Source: Streptomyces rhizosphaerihabitans
GTDB lineage: Bacteria; Actinomycetota; Actinomycetes; Streptomycetales; Streptomycetaceae
Reading direction: 5' to 3'
Length of the DNA: 64,000 nucleotides
Assembly: GCF_025399795.1 (NCBI RefSeq)
Contig: NZ_JAODTZ010000048.1
Location: 1 to 64,000 of the forward strand
In this document: one piece after another, positions 1-7,773 of the stretch
How positions within the stretch are numbered: position 1 is the stretch's first letter
Layout: the number at the start of each line of letters is the position of its first letter
Position numbers and translations under genes: made by a program
Notes under the pieces: model-generated
Told to the model about the DNA's origin: nothing
Seen by the model: only the letters and a program-made list of their open reading frames with translations
Database searches by the model: none

Positions 1-169
1 ACGATCATGGTCAGGCCCGCCCCTCGACGGGCGCCCCGGCACCCCACCGCCCCGGATGACAGGCCCCGCCGCTCACCGGCGCGGCGGATATACGCGAAGC
101 CCGCAGCCCTTGCCGCGTTAGCCTGGAGCGTCAGACTCCAGCCAGCTCAGTGAGGGGCGCAAGGATCCC
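1..169. other. Left edge, upstream of the first gene
   Basis: No gene is supported here. On the minus strand an ATG at 8-6 preceded by a GAGGGG-like ribosome site could be the first codon of a divergent gene, but only two full codons are visible. A hairpin or operator with arms CTGGAG (123-128) and CTCCAG (136-141) lies about 30 bases before the first plus-strand gene and may be part of its promoter region. Confidence 0.3.
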
Positions 170-946
170 GTGCGCATCGCCAGATTCTCCATCGACGGCA
201 ACGTCGCTTTCGGCGCGGTCGAGGGCGACAAGCCGGACGAGCTCGTCCTCGACATCATCAAGGGCATCCCGTTCGCGGACTTCGAGCTCTCCGGTACGAA
301 GGTCCCGCTGAACAAGGTCCGGCTGCTGCCGCCGGTGCTCCCGAACAAGGTCGTGGCCTTCGGCCGCAACTACGCGGAGCACGCCAAGGAGCTCGGCAAC
401 GAGGTGCCCGACGCCCCGTTCGCCTTCTTCAAGCCGTCGACCTCGGTGACCGGTCCGGGCGACCCGATCCAGTACCCCTCCTTCTCCAGCGAGCTCCACC
501 ACGAGGCCGAGCTCGCGGTCGTCATCGGCCGGATGTGCCGTGAGGTCCCGCGCGAGCGGGTCAAGGACGTCATCCTCGGCTACACCTGCGCCAACGACGT
601 CACCGCCCGCGACGTCCAGAAGCGCGAGAAGCAGTGGGCCCGGGCCAAGGGCTTCGACAGTTCCTGCCCGCTCGGCCCCTGGGTGGAGACGGACCTCGAC
701 CCCTCCGACCTGACCATCCAGTGCACGGTCAACGGGCAGCAGCGGCAGCTCGGCCGCACCAGCGAGATGATCCACTCCATCGAGGATCTGATCGTCAACA
801 TCACCGAGGCCATGACGCTGCTCCCCGGCGACGTGATCCTCACCGGCACCCCGGCTGGGGTCGGCCCCCTGAACGTCGGCGACGAGGTCGCCGTCACCAT
901 CGAAGGCATCGGCACTCTCACCAACAAGGTGATCAAGCGTGGCTAA
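170..946 (+). CDS. Fumarylacetoacetate hydrolase (FAH) family protein
   Basis: A 258-residue protein of the FAH superfamily, whose members hydrolyse or decarboxylate C-C bonds in acylpyruvate-type compounds in the cytoplasm using a divalent metal. The usual metal ligands are visible: Glu112 and Glu114 in HHEAELA and Asp143 in ANDVTARD. The family's glycine-rich closing motif DVILTGTPAGVGP is at 221-233. The start is a GTG with AAGGA four bases upstream. The length is typical for the compact single-domain branch (fumarylpyruvate hydrolase or oxaloacetate tautomerase-like), so the exact substrate cannot be given. Its last 8 bases overlap the start of gltX, so the two are translationally coupled, although no metabolic link is obvious. 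Confidence 0.93.
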   Translation: MRIARFSIDGNVAFGAVEGDKPDELVLDIIKGIPFADFELSGTKVPLNKVRLLPPVLPNKVVAFGRNYAEHAKELGNEVPDAPFAFFKPSTSVTGPGDPIQYPSFSSELHHEAELAVVIGRMCREVPRERVKDVILGYTCANDVTARDVQKREKQWARAKGFDSSCPLGPWVETDLDPSDLTIQCTVNGQQRQLGRTSEMIHSIEDLIVNITEAMTLLPGDVILTGTPAGVGPLNVGDEVAVTIEGIGTLTNKVIKRG

Positions 947-2414
947 CGCGACCCCCCGCGTACGTTTCTGTCCGTCCCCGACCGGCAACCCCCACGTGGG
1001 CCTGGTCCGCACCGCCCTGTTCAACTGGGCGTTCGCCCGGCACAACGAAGGCACCCTGGTCTTCCGTATCGAGGACACCGACGCGGCCCGTGACTCCGAG
1101 GAGTCCTACGACCAGCTGCTCGACTCGATGCGCTGGCTCGGCTTCGACTGGGACGAGGGCCCCGAGATCGGCGGCCCGCACGCGCCGTACCGCCAGTCGC
1201 AGCGCATGGACATCTACCAGGATGTCGCCCGCAAGCTGCTGGACGCGGGCCACGCGTACCACTGCTACTGCTCGACCGAGGAGCTGGACACCCGCCGCGA
1301 CGCCGCCCGCGCCGCCGGCAAGCCCTCCGGCTACGACGGCCACTGCCGCGACCTCTCCGCCGAGCGGAAGGCCGCCTACGAGGCCGAGGGCCGCGAGCCC
1401 ATCGTCCGCTTCCGGATGCCCGACGAGGCGATCACCTTCGACGACCTGGTCCGCGGCGAGATCACGTACCTCCCGGAGAACGTCCCGGACTACGGCATCG
1501 TCCGGGCCAACGGCGCGCCGCTGTACACACTGGTCAACCCCGTCGACGACGCCCTGATGGAGATCACCCACGTCCTGCGCGGCGAGGACCTGCTCTCCTC
1601 CACCCCGCGGCAGATCGCCCTCTACAAGGCGCTGACCGAGCTGGGCATCGCCAAGGAGACCCCGGCCTTCGGCCACCTCCCGTACGTGATGGGCGAGGGC
1701 AACAAGAAGCTCTCCAAGCGTGACCCGGAGTCCTCGCTCAACCTCTACAGGGAGCGCGGTTTCCTCCCCGAGGGTCTGCTGAACTACCTCTCCCTGCTCG
1801 GCTGGTCGCTCGCGGCGGACCGCGACATCTTCTCCATCGACGAGATGGTCGCCGCGTTCGACGTCACGGACGTGAACCCGAACCCGGCCCGCTTCGACCT
1901 GAAGAAGTGCGAGGCGATCAACGCCGACCACATCCGCCTGCTCGATGTGAAGGACTTCACCGAGCGCTGCGCCCCGTGGCTGCGCGCCCCCTTCGCGCCC
2001 TGGGCGCCGGAGGACTTCGACGAGGCGAAGTGGCAGGCGATCGCCCCGCACGCCCAGTCGCGCATGAAGGTCCTCTCCGAGATCACGGACAACGTCGACT
2101 TCCTGTTCCTGCCGGAGCCGGCCGTCGACGAGGCGTCCTGGACCAAGGCCATGAAGGAGGGCAGCGACGCCCTGCTCCGCACGGCCCGCGAGAAGCTGGA
2201 CGCGGCCGACTGGTCCTCCCCGGAGTCCCTCAAGGAGGCCGTCCTGGCCGCCGGTGAGGAGCACGGACTCAAGCTCGGCAAGGCGCAGGCCCCGGTCCGT
2301 GTGGCCGTCACCGGCCGCACGGTCGGCCTGCCGCTCTTCGAGTCCCTGGAGATCCTGGGCAAGGAGAGGACGCTGGCCCGCGTCGACGCCGCACTGGAGC
2401 GGCTCGCCGCGTAG
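939..2414 (+). CDS. gltX: Glutamyl-tRNA synthetase
   Basis: Charges tRNA-Glu with glutamate, a class I synthetase of 491 residues. The HIGH-type signature appears as PSPTGNPHVG at residues 12-21 and the KMSKS-type loop as KLSKR at 257-261. GTG start, embedded in the end of the upstream FAH gene (GTGGCTAA overlap). In most actinobacteria lacking glutaminyl-tRNA synthetase this enzyme also mischarges tRNA-Gln for later amidation. It is notable that a Gln/Glu tRNA cluster lies about 1 kb downstream. A strong terminator hairpin follows 17 bases after the stop. The assignment is secure. Confidence 0.98.
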   Translation: MANATPRVRFCPSPTGNPHVGLVRTALFNWAFARHNEGTLVFRIEDTDAARDSEESYDQLLDSMRWLGFDWDEGPEIGGPHAPYRQSQRMDIYQDVARKLLDAGHAYHCYCSTEELDTRRDAARAAGKPSGYDGHCRDLSAERKAAYEAEGREPIVRFRMPDEAITFDDLVRGEITYLPENVPDYGIVRANGAPLYTLVNPVDDALMEITHVLRGEDLLSSTPRQIALYKALTELGIAKETPAFGHLPYVMGEGNKKLSKRDPESSLNLYRERGFLPEGLLNYLSLLGWSLAADRDIFSIDEMVAAFDVTDVNPNPARFDLKKCEAINADHIRLLDVKDFTERCAPWLRAPFAPWAPEDFDEAKWQAIAPHAQSRMKVLSEITDNVDFLFLPEPAVDEASWTKAMKEGSDALLRTAREKLDAADWSSPESLKEAVLAAGEEHGLKLGKAQAPVRVAVTGRTVGLPLFESLEILGKERTLARVDAALERLAA

Positions 2415-2431
2415 GCGGAAGACGTAGGTGA

Positions 2432-2464
2432 GGGGGGTGGTGCCCGGTTCGGGCACCACCCCCC
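2432..2464 (+). terminator. Terminator hairpin after gltX
   Basis: Perfect 14-bp inverted repeat, left arm 2432-2445 and right arm 2451-2464 (arms begin GGGGGGTGG and end CCACCCCCC), with a 5-base loop. It ends the FAH-gltX transcript. There is only a short T run, as is usual in Streptomyces. Confidence 0.85.
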
Positions 2465-2577
2465 TTCGTGTAAGCCGACCCGTCACCCCGCACCCGTGGC
2501 GGCCGGCCGGCGGTCGATCGCGGACGAACACGACCGGCCGAGGGACAGCGGGCCGTGCCCGGGGATACGGTCGCTCC

Positions 2578-3312
2578 ATGGGCATCGACGCCGTGGTCTG
2601 GGACATCGACGACACGCTCTTCGACTACACGGCCGCGGACCGGGCCGGCATGCGGGACCATCTCGCGGCCGAGGGCCTGCTCGACGGCCGCACGACCGTC
2701 GAACAGGCCCTCACGCGCTGGCGGGAGGTCACCGACGCGCAGTGGGCGCGGTTCTCGGCGGGCGAGACGGACTGGCCGGGCCAGCGACGGGAGCGCGTCA
2801 GGGTGTTCCTGGGGGAGCCGCTGAGCGACACCGAGGCCGACGCGTGGTTCGACCGGTACATCACGCACTACGAATGCGCCTGGAGCCTCTTCCCGGACGT
2901 CCTGCCCGCCCTGGACGCCCTCGGCGCCAGCCACCGGCACGCGGTCCTGTCCAACTCCAGCCTCCTCGTGCAGGACCGCAAGCTGCGCGTCCTCGGTGTG
3001 CACGACCGCTTCGAGGCGATCCTGTGCGCCGCCGAGCTCGGTGTGTCCAAACCCGCCGCGGCCGCCTTCCACGCGGCCTGCGACGCCCTGGGCCTGCCGC
3101 CGCACCGGGTCGCCTACGTCGGGGACCATCCGGAGATCGACGGACGGGGCGCGGCCGACGCGGGTCTGCTCTCGGTCTGGATCGACCGTGACGGCACCCA
3201 CCCCGCCGGCGCCGTCGGGCGGACGGGTCCGCATCGCATCGGATCGCTGGCCGAGTTGCCCGCGGTCCTCGGCGCCGATACCCGTTTTGGAGCGTGGTCC
3301 ACCTTCGGGTAA
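2578..3312 (+). CDS. HAD-superfamily hydrolase
   Basis: Cytoplasmic HAD phosphatase of 244 residues, substrate unknown. All four HAD motifs are present: I, WDIDDTLF with Asp9 (nucleophile) and Asp11; II, Ser125 in HAVLSNSS; III, Lys158 in ELGVSKP; IV, YVGDHPEID at 180-188. An alpha-helical cap lies between motifs I and II (subclass C1). I chose the ATG at 2578 because the protein fold begins there. A TACGGT hexamer at 2566-2571 only 6 bases upstream suggests a leaderless transcript. An in-frame extension to 2428 is possible but would run through the gltX terminator. The stop codon is also part of the -10 box of the tRNA promoter. Confidence 0.93.
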   Translation: MGIDAVVWDIDDTLFDYTAADRAGMRDHLAAEGLLDGRTTVEQALTRWREVTDAQWARFSAGETDWPGQRRERVRVFLGEPLSDTEADAWFDRYITHYECAWSLFPDVLPALDALGASHRHAVLSNSSLLVQDRKLRVLGVHDRFEAILCAAELGVSKPAAAAFHAACDALGLPPHRVAYVGDHPEIDGRGAADAGLLSVWIDRDGTHPAGAVGRTGPHRIGSLAELPAVLGADTRFGAWSTFG

Positions 3313-3315
3313 TGT
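3287..3315 (+). promoter_or_regulatory. Promoter of the tRNA cluster
   Basis: A -35-like TTGGAG (3287-3292), 17-base spacer and -10-like TAATGT (3310-3315) fit a principal-sigma promoter. The -10 box includes the TAA stop of the HAD gene. Transcription would start near 3322, about 80 bases before the first tRNA. Confidence 0.6.
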
Positions 3316-3402
3316 TCCTTCTGCGCCGCCGGGAGCGGGCCGAAAGGCCGGAGCTCGGAGGTGCTAGCTAAAACAAGATCCCCGTGTGGGGTTGCGTTTC
3401 AG

Positions 3403-3474
3403 TGGCCTATGGTGTAATTGGCAACACTACGGTTTCTGGTACCGTCATTCTAGGTTCGAGTCCTGGTAGGCCAG
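3403..3474 (+). tRNA. tRNA-Gln (CTG anticodon)
   Basis: 72 bases. Acceptor stem TGGCCTA/TAGGCCA, discriminator G, anticodon stem ACGGT/ACCGT with loop TTCTGGT (anticodon CTG), and a normal T-arm GGTTCGAGTCC. CCA is not encoded. First of five tRNA genes in one cluster. Confidence 0.97.
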
Positions 3475-3517
3475 CTCGCAGAGCTCATCTGCACATGCGG
3501 AGATCCAGATCCGCAAC

Positions 3518-3590
3518 GCCCCCGTTGTGTAGCGGCCTAGCACGCTGCCCTCTCACGGCAGTAGCGCCGGTTCGAATCCGGTCGGGGGTA
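3518..3590 (+). tRNA. tRNA-Glu (CTC anticodon), copy 1
   Basis: 73 bases. Acceptor GCCCCCG/CGGGGGT with a G-T first pair, discriminator A, anticodon stem CTGCC/GGCAG with loop CTCTCAC (anticodon CTC). It is identical over its whole length to the two other Glu copies in the cluster. Confidence 0.97.
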
Positions 3591-3652
3591 CAGATCCTTC
3601 CCAGGGAGGCAGTTCGGGTCGCACCCGCTGCCCCTCATGCAGGATCGCTAGG

Positions 3653-3725
3653 GCCCCCGTTGTGTAGCGGCCTAGCACGCTGCCCTCTCACGGCAGTAGC
3701 GCCGGTTCGAATCCGGTCGGGGGTA
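3653..3725 (+). tRNA. tRNA-Glu (CTC anticodon), copy 2
   Basis: 73-base gene identical to the copy at 3518, so the cluster probably grew by duplication. Acceptor, anticodon and T arms are all intact, and CCA is not encoded. Confidence 0.97.
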
Positions 3726-3739
3726 CGGTTAAACCACCA

Positions 3740-3811
3740 TGGGCTATGGTGTAATTGGCAACACTACGGTTTCTGGTACCGTCATTCTAGGTTCGAGTCC
3801 TGGTAGCCCAG
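3740..3811 (+). tRNA. tRNA-Gln (CTG anticodon), second copy
   Basis: 72 bases. The body matches the first tRNA-Gln, but the acceptor stem differs by a compensated pair (TGGGCTA/TAGCCCA instead of TGGCCTA/TAGGCCA). Both copies should therefore fold and function. Confidence 0.96.
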
Positions 3812-3840
3812 CTTCTGATCTGCGGAAACGCAAGATTCAG

Positions 3841-3913
3841 GCCCCCGTTGTGTAGCGGCCTAGCACGCTGCCCTCTCACGGCAGTAGCGCCGGTTCGAAT
3901 CCGGTCGGGGGTA
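3841..3913 (+). tRNA. tRNA-Glu (CTC anticodon), copy 3
   Basis: Third identical 73-base tRNA-Glu gene and last of the cluster, followed 8 bases later by a hairpin terminator. Confidence 0.97.
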
Positions 3914-3920
3914 CACGGTT

Positions 3921-3954
3921 CGAAAGGGTCTTCACTTCGGTGGGGGCCCTTTCG
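3921..3954 (+). terminator. Terminator of the tRNA cluster
   Basis: Inverted repeat CGAAAGGG (3921-3928) / CCCTTTCG (3947-3954), immediately after the last tRNA-Glu. Confidence 0.7.
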
Positions 3955-4071
3955 GCGTCCCCGGACGCATTCTCGACCGCCGACCGCCGACCGGAGATCG
4001 ACTTCTCGAGCCCGGGCCGGAGATCAACTCGGCGTACGCCGTCATGAGTTCGGTCACGCCGGAAAAGACAG

Positions 4072-4110
4072 CGCGGGGTGTACCGGCCTCGGGGGCCGGT
4101 ACACCCCGCG
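4072..4110. terminator. Bidirectional terminator between the tRNAs and ndgR
   Basis: Perfect 17-bp stem (4072-4088 with 4094-4110, 5-base loop), rich in GC. It lies between the plus-strand tRNA cluster and the 3' end of the minus-strand ndgR gene, so it probably stops both transcripts. Confidence 0.75.
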
Positions 4111-4194
4111 TACGGGACGGTGCGCTTCGGGGAGGGCCTGCCGCGGCGTTGAGGCCGGCCCGTCCCGTCGCGCGCGGGAAGTTCGGAGCGACGG

Positions 4195-4911
4195 TCAGCC
4201 CGTGCGGCGCAGGGCCTCGGAGAGGCGGCCGGCCGCGTCGATGACCGCCTGGGCGTGCATACGGCCGGGGTGACGGGTCAGGCGCTCGATCGGTCCGGAG
4301 ACCGAGACGGCGGCCACGACACGGTTCGAGGGGCCGCGGACCGGTGCGGAGACGGACGCCACGCCCGGCTCGCGCTCACCGATCGACTGGGCCCAGCCCC
4401 GGCGCCGTACCCCCGACAGGGCGGTGGCGGTGAAGCGGGCGCCCTGCAGGCCGCGGTGCAGCCGCTCGGGCTCTTCCCAGGCCATCAGGATCTGGGCGGA
4501 GGAGCCCGCCTTCATGGTGAGGGTGGAGCCGACCGGGACGGTGTCCCGCAGGCCGGACAGCCGCTCGGCCGCGGCGACGCAGATGCGCATGTCGCCCTGG
4601 CGGCGGTAGAGCTGCGCGCTCTCGCCCGTGAGGTCCCGCAGGTGTGTGAGCACCGGGCCCGCCGTCGCGAGGAGACGATCCTCACCCGCGGCCGCGGCCA
4701 GCTCGGCGAGCCGGGGTCCGAGAATGAAACGGCCCTGCATGTCGCGCGCCACCATGCGGTGGTGTTCAAGTGCCACGGCGAGGCGATGTGCCGTGGGTCG
4801 TGCCAGTCCGGTCGCCGCGACCAGGCCCGCGAGGGTGGCCGGACCGGACTCCAGAGCGCTCAGGACAAGGGCTGCCTTGTCCAGAACGCCGACGCCGCTA
4901 CTGTTGTCCAT
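4195..4911 (-). CDS. ndgR: IclR-family regulator, NdgR type
   Basis: A 238-residue regulator with an N-terminal winged helix (about residues 9-60, including TGLARPTAHRLAVALEH) and a C-terminal IclR effector domain. NdgR in Streptomyces controls leucine and other amino-acid synthesis, antibiotic production and the divergent leuCD operon, and this gene sits in exactly that position. I chose the ATG at 4911 because the conserved sequence begins MDNSSGVGVLDKAA; a longer reading frame would cross the divergent promoter region. The 191-base gap to leuC holds a palindrome (4926-4942) that could be its own operator. The family assignment is firm, and the name rests on context. Confidence 0.93.
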   Translation of the reverse strand: MDNSSGVGVLDKAALVLSALESGPATLAGLVAATGLARPTAHRLAVALEHHRMVARDMQGRFILGPRLAELAAAAGEDRLLATAGPVLTHLRDLTGESAQLYRRQGDMRICVAAAERLSGLRDTVPVGSTLTMKAGSSAQILMAWEEPERLHRGLQGARFTATALSGVRRRGWAQSIGEREPGVASVSAPVRGPSNRVVAAVSVSGPIERLTRHPGRMHAQAVIDAAGRLSEALRRTG

Positions 4912-4925
4912 GAAACGATACTCGC

Positions 4926-4942
4926 GTCTCACTCTGTGAAAC
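4926..4942. promoter_or_regulatory. Candidate NdgR operator
   Basis: Interrupted palindrome GTCTCAC-TCT-GTGAAAC (6 of 7 positions symmetric), starting 15 bases upstream of the ndgR start codon, in the divergent ndgR-leuC gap. The element TGAAACG also occurs at 4911-4917. IclR regulators commonly bind such sites and repress themselves. The role is inferred. Confidence 0.45.
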
Positions 4943-5016
4943 GCAAGTTCAATTTTCGGTGGAACGCGCCACCCTTGTAGACACAGCGGCCCGCGGACCA
5001 ACGGGTCCGGCGGACG

Positions 5017-5042
5017 ACGTCCGGTACAAGGGGTACGGACGT
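5017..5042 (+). promoter_or_regulatory. Hairpin in the leuC upstream region
   Basis: ACGTCCGGTAC (5017-5027) pairs with GTACGGACGT (5033-5042) with one bulged G and an AAGGG loop, 60 bases before the leuC start. It may be a second operator or a leader-RNA stem. No leucine-rich leader peptide was seen. Confidence 0.3.
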
Positions 5043-5102
5043 TCACCGCCCCGGAAATCTCTAGTTGGGCCGGCGCCACACAAGCCGGCCGGAGGGAAAG
5101 CG

Positions 5103-6527
5103 ATGGGTAGGACACTCGCGGAGAAGGTCTGGGACGACCATGTCGTCCGGCGCGCCGATGGCGAACCCGACCTCCTCTTCATCGATCTGCACCTGCTGCA
5201 CGAGGTGACCAGCCCGCAGGCCTTCGACGGCCTGCGTCAGGCGGGGCGCCCGGTGCGCCGCCTCGACCTCACCATCGCCACCGAGGACCACAACACCCCG
5301 ACCCTCGACATCGACAAGCCCATCGCCGACCCGGTCTCCCGGGTCCAGCTGGAGACGCTGCGCAAGAACGCCGCCGAGTTCGGCGTGCGGCTGCACTCGC
5401 TGGGCGACGTCGAGCAGGGCGTCGTGCACGTGGTGGGACCCCAGCTGGGTCTGACCCAGCCGGGCACCACGGTGGTCTGCGGTGACTCCCACACCTCCAC
5501 GCACGGTGCCTTCGGCGCCCTGGCGTTCGGCATCGGCACCTCGCAGGTCGAGCATGTGCTGGCCACCCAGACGCTGCCGCTGGCCCGCCCGAAGACCATG
5601 GCCATCACGGTCGACGGCGAGTTGCCCGACGGCGTCAGCGCCAAGGACCTGATCCTGGCGATCATCGCCAAGATCGGTACCGGCGGCGGCCAGGGCTACA
5701 TCCTGGAATACCGCGGCCCCGCCATCGAGAAGCTCTCGATGGAGGCCCGGATGACCATCTGCAACATGTCGATCGAGGCCGGCGCCCGTGCGGGCATGAT
5801 CGCCCCCGACGAGACCGCCTTCGCGTACCTCAAGGGCCGTGCGCACGCCCCCGAGGGCGAGGACTGGGACGCCGCGGTCGAATACTGGAAGACCCTGAAG
5901 TCCGACGACGACGCCGAATTCGACGCGGAGGTCGTCATCGACGCCGCCTCCCTGTCGCCGTTCGTCACCTGGGGCACCAACCCCGGCCAGGGAGCGCCGC
6001 TTTCGGCGAACGTCCCCGACCCGGCTTCGTACGAAGACGCTTCGGAGCGCCACGCCGCCGAAAAGGCCCTGGAATACATGGGGTTGACCGCCGGACAGCC
6101 GCTGCGCGACATCAAGGTCGACACCGTCTTCGTAGGTTCGTGCACCAACGGCCGTATCGAGGACCTGCGTGCGGCCGCCGAGATCGTCGAGGGCCGCAAA
6201 GTCGCCGACGGCGTACGGATGCTGGTCGTCCCCGGCTCCGCGCGGGTCGGTCTGCAGGCCGTCTCCGAGGGCCTGGACGTGGTCTTCAAGGAGGCCGGCG
6301 CCGAATGGCGGCACGCGGGCTGCTCGATGTGTCTGGGCATGAACCCCGACCAGCTGGCACCCGGTGAGCGCTCCGCGTCCACCTCCAACCGCAACTTCGA
6401 GGGCAGGCAGGGCAAGGGCGGCCGTACACATCTGGTCTCGCCGCAGGTTGCCGCCGCGTCGGCGGTCCTCGGCCACCTGGCCTCCCCGGCCGATCTGTCC
6501 GACGCCCCTGTGCCCGCTGGAGTCTGA
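5103..6527 (+). CDS. leuC: 3-isopropylmalate dehydratase large subunit
   Basis: With LeuD, isomerises 2-isopropylmalate to 3-isopropylmalate in leucine synthesis. The 474-residue aconitase-fold protein carries the three [4Fe-4S] cysteines: Cys347 in VGSCTNGR, and Cys407 and Cys410 in HAGCSMCLGM. The ATG at 5103 follows a GGAGGGAAAGCG ribosome site; an upstream in-frame start at 4959 would run into the regulatory region and is not credible. leuD follows after 5 bases. Transcription is expected to respond to the divergent NdgR-type regulator. Confidence 0.98.
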   Translation: MGRTLAEKVWDDHVVRRADGEPDLLFIDLHLLHEVTSPQAFDGLRQAGRPVRRLDLTIATEDHNTPTLDIDKPIADPVSRVQLETLRKNAAEFGVRLHSLGDVEQGVVHVVGPQLGLTQPGTTVVCGDSHTSTHGAFGALAFGIGTSQVEHVLATQTLPLARPKTMAITVDGELPDGVSAKDLILAIIAKIGTGGGQGYILEYRGPAIEKLSMEARMTICNMSIEAGARAGMIAPDETAFAYLKGRAHAPEGEDWDAAVEYWKTLKSDDDAEFDAEVVIDAASLSPFVTWGTNPGQGAPLSANVPDPASYEDASERHAAEKALEYMGLTAGQPLRDIKVDTVFVGSCTNGRIEDLRAAAEIVEGRKVADGVRMLVVPGSARVGLQAVSEGLDVVFKEAGAEWRHAGCSMCLGMNPDQLAPGERSASTSNRNFEGRQGKGGRTHLVSPQVAAASAVLGHLASPADLSDAPVPAGV

Positions 6528-6532
6528 GAGCC

Positions 6533-7126
6533 ATGGAAGCATTCACCACGCACACCGGCCGGGCCGTCCCGCTGCGCCGCAGCAACGTCGACACCGACCA
6601 GATCATCCCCGCCCACTGGCTCAAGAAGGTGACCAGGGACGGCTTCGAGGACGGTCTCTTCGAGGCCTGGCGCAAGGACGCGTCCTTCATCCTCAACCAG
6701 CCCGAGCGCAAGGGCGCCACGGTTCTGGTGGCGGGTCCCGACTTCGGTACGGGCTCCTCCCGCGAGCACGCGGTCTGGGCGCTCCAGAACTACGGCTTCA
6801 AGGCCGTCGTCTCGTCCCGGTTCGCCGACATCTTCCGCGGCAACTCGCTCAAGAACGGCCTGCTCACGGTGGTTCTGGAGCAGAAGATCGTGGACGCGCT
6901 CCAGGAGCTGACGGAGAACGACCCCGAGGCCGAGATCACCGTCGACCTCCAGGCCCGTGAGGTGCGCGCCGAGGGCATCACCGCCGCCTTCGAGCTCGAC
7001 GAGAACGCCCGCTGGCGGCTGCTGAACGGGCTGGACGACATCTCCATCACCCTCCAGAACGAGGGCGACATCGCGGCGTACGAGGCCAAGCGGCCGTCGC
7101 ACAAGCCGAAGACGCTGCAGGTCTGA
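6533..7126 (+). CDS. leuD: 3-isopropylmalate dehydratase small subunit
   Basis: The swivelling small subunit of isopropylmalate isomerase, 197 residues, the normal length. It begins with the family's TGRAVPLRRSNVDTDQIIPA and contains the active-site FGTGSSREHAVWAL segment. The ATG lies 5 bases after the leuC stop, within one operon. A 12-bp perfect hairpin about 60 bases after its stop should terminate the leuCD message. Confidence 0.98.
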   Translation: MEAFTTHTGRAVPLRRSNVDTDQIIPAHWLKKVTRDGFEDGLFEAWRKDASFILNQPERKGATVLVAGPDFGTGSSREHAVWALQNYGFKAVVSSRFADIFRGNSLKNGLLTVVLEQKIVDALQELTENDPEAEITVDLQAREVRAEGITAAFELDENARWRLLNGLDDISITLQNEGDIAAYEAKRPSHKPKTLQV

Positions 7127-7183
7127 CGCTCAGGGCCGGATCGCGGCCGGGTCAAGACTGATTTCAGCCACCGCAACACCCCT

Positions 7184-7217
7184 CTGTACCCCCAATCGTG
7201 GACGGTTGGGGGTACAG
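7184..7217 (+). terminator. Terminator of leuCD
   Basis: Perfect 12-bp inverted repeat CTGTACCCCCAA (7184-7195) / TTGGGGGTACAG (7206-7217) with a 10-base loop and no T tract. Confidence 0.75.
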
Positions 7218-7266
7218 CTGTTTCTGCTCCCGCACGGCTCCCGCGTGCCCTCGAGAAGCATGCCAA

Positions 7267-7286
7267 CTCCCTTAGTTACAAGGGAG
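7267..7286. promoter_or_regulatory. Orphan palindrome between leuD and the next gene
   Basis: CTCCCTT (7267-7273) and AAGGGAG (7280-7286) around AGTTAC; flanking AA and TT nearly extend the symmetry. It lies beyond the leuCD terminator and about 120 bases before the next gene, so it looks more like a regulator site than a terminator. Confidence 0.35.
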
Positions 7287-7404
7287 GTTGCCTGGGTAGG
7301 CGGATGCTGGGGCGACTTCTGGCCAGGGTGGTCAGGAGGCCTCCGGGGGGCGGCAGTTACCCCCTGCGCAGGCGACAACTCGCCCCAGATGGCACAATCT
7401 GTGC

Positions 7405-7635
7405 ATGGAACGTGACGGCCAACTCGAGCTCTACGCGGCGGTCGCGGTCCAACTCAAGGAAGCGCACACAAGAGTGCGCGCACTGCAAGTCCCGGAGGGC
7501 GTACGGATGGCGCTGACCCGGAAGCTGCTGGTCATTACGGCCGCGGCCAAGCACGATCTCGCCGATGCGGCAAGGCGTCTGGAGCGGTTCACCACCGACC
7601 TCGACGAGGGTCGATTCCTCGAAGGGGAACGCTGA
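7405..7635 (+). CDS. Small conserved protein of unknown function
   Basis: A 76-residue, charged, mostly helical protein with no Cys, signal or membrane segment. The central part (roughly VAVQLKEAHTRVRALQVPEG through ARRLERFTTDLDEG) looks like a helical hairpin. I do not recognise a named family. The same small gene between leuCD and hupS is, from memory, a regular feature of Streptomyces, which supports it as real. The ATG has no good ribosome site, but a CACAAT hexamer lies 6 bases upstream (7393-7398), so it may be read from a leaderless mRNA. hupS begins 138 bases downstream with its own promoter. Confidence 0.7.
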   Translation: MERDGQLELYAAVAVQLKEAHTRVRALQVPEGVRMALTRKLLVITAAAKHDLADAARRLERFTTDLDEGRFLEGER

Positions 7636-7693
7636 GGACTTCCGCTGCGGCCCGAGTTCGTTGCGGCACAAGGGTGATTAGCCCGTTTCGTGT

Positions 7694-7722
7694 TTGATTT
7701 GCGGTATATATCTGCCTAACGT
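7694..7722 (+). promoter_or_regulatory. Promoter of hupS
   Basis: TTGATT (7694-7699), a 17-base spacer that is AT-rich for this genome, and TAACGT (7717-7722). Transcription would start near 7729. A short inverted repeat GAACG-CATT-CGTTC (7735-7748) lies in the predicted leader. Confidence 0.55.
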
Positions 7723-7773
7723 GCGAAAAAGCTTGAACGCATTCGTTCGGGCAATGTCTCCGAAGGGGAAGAC

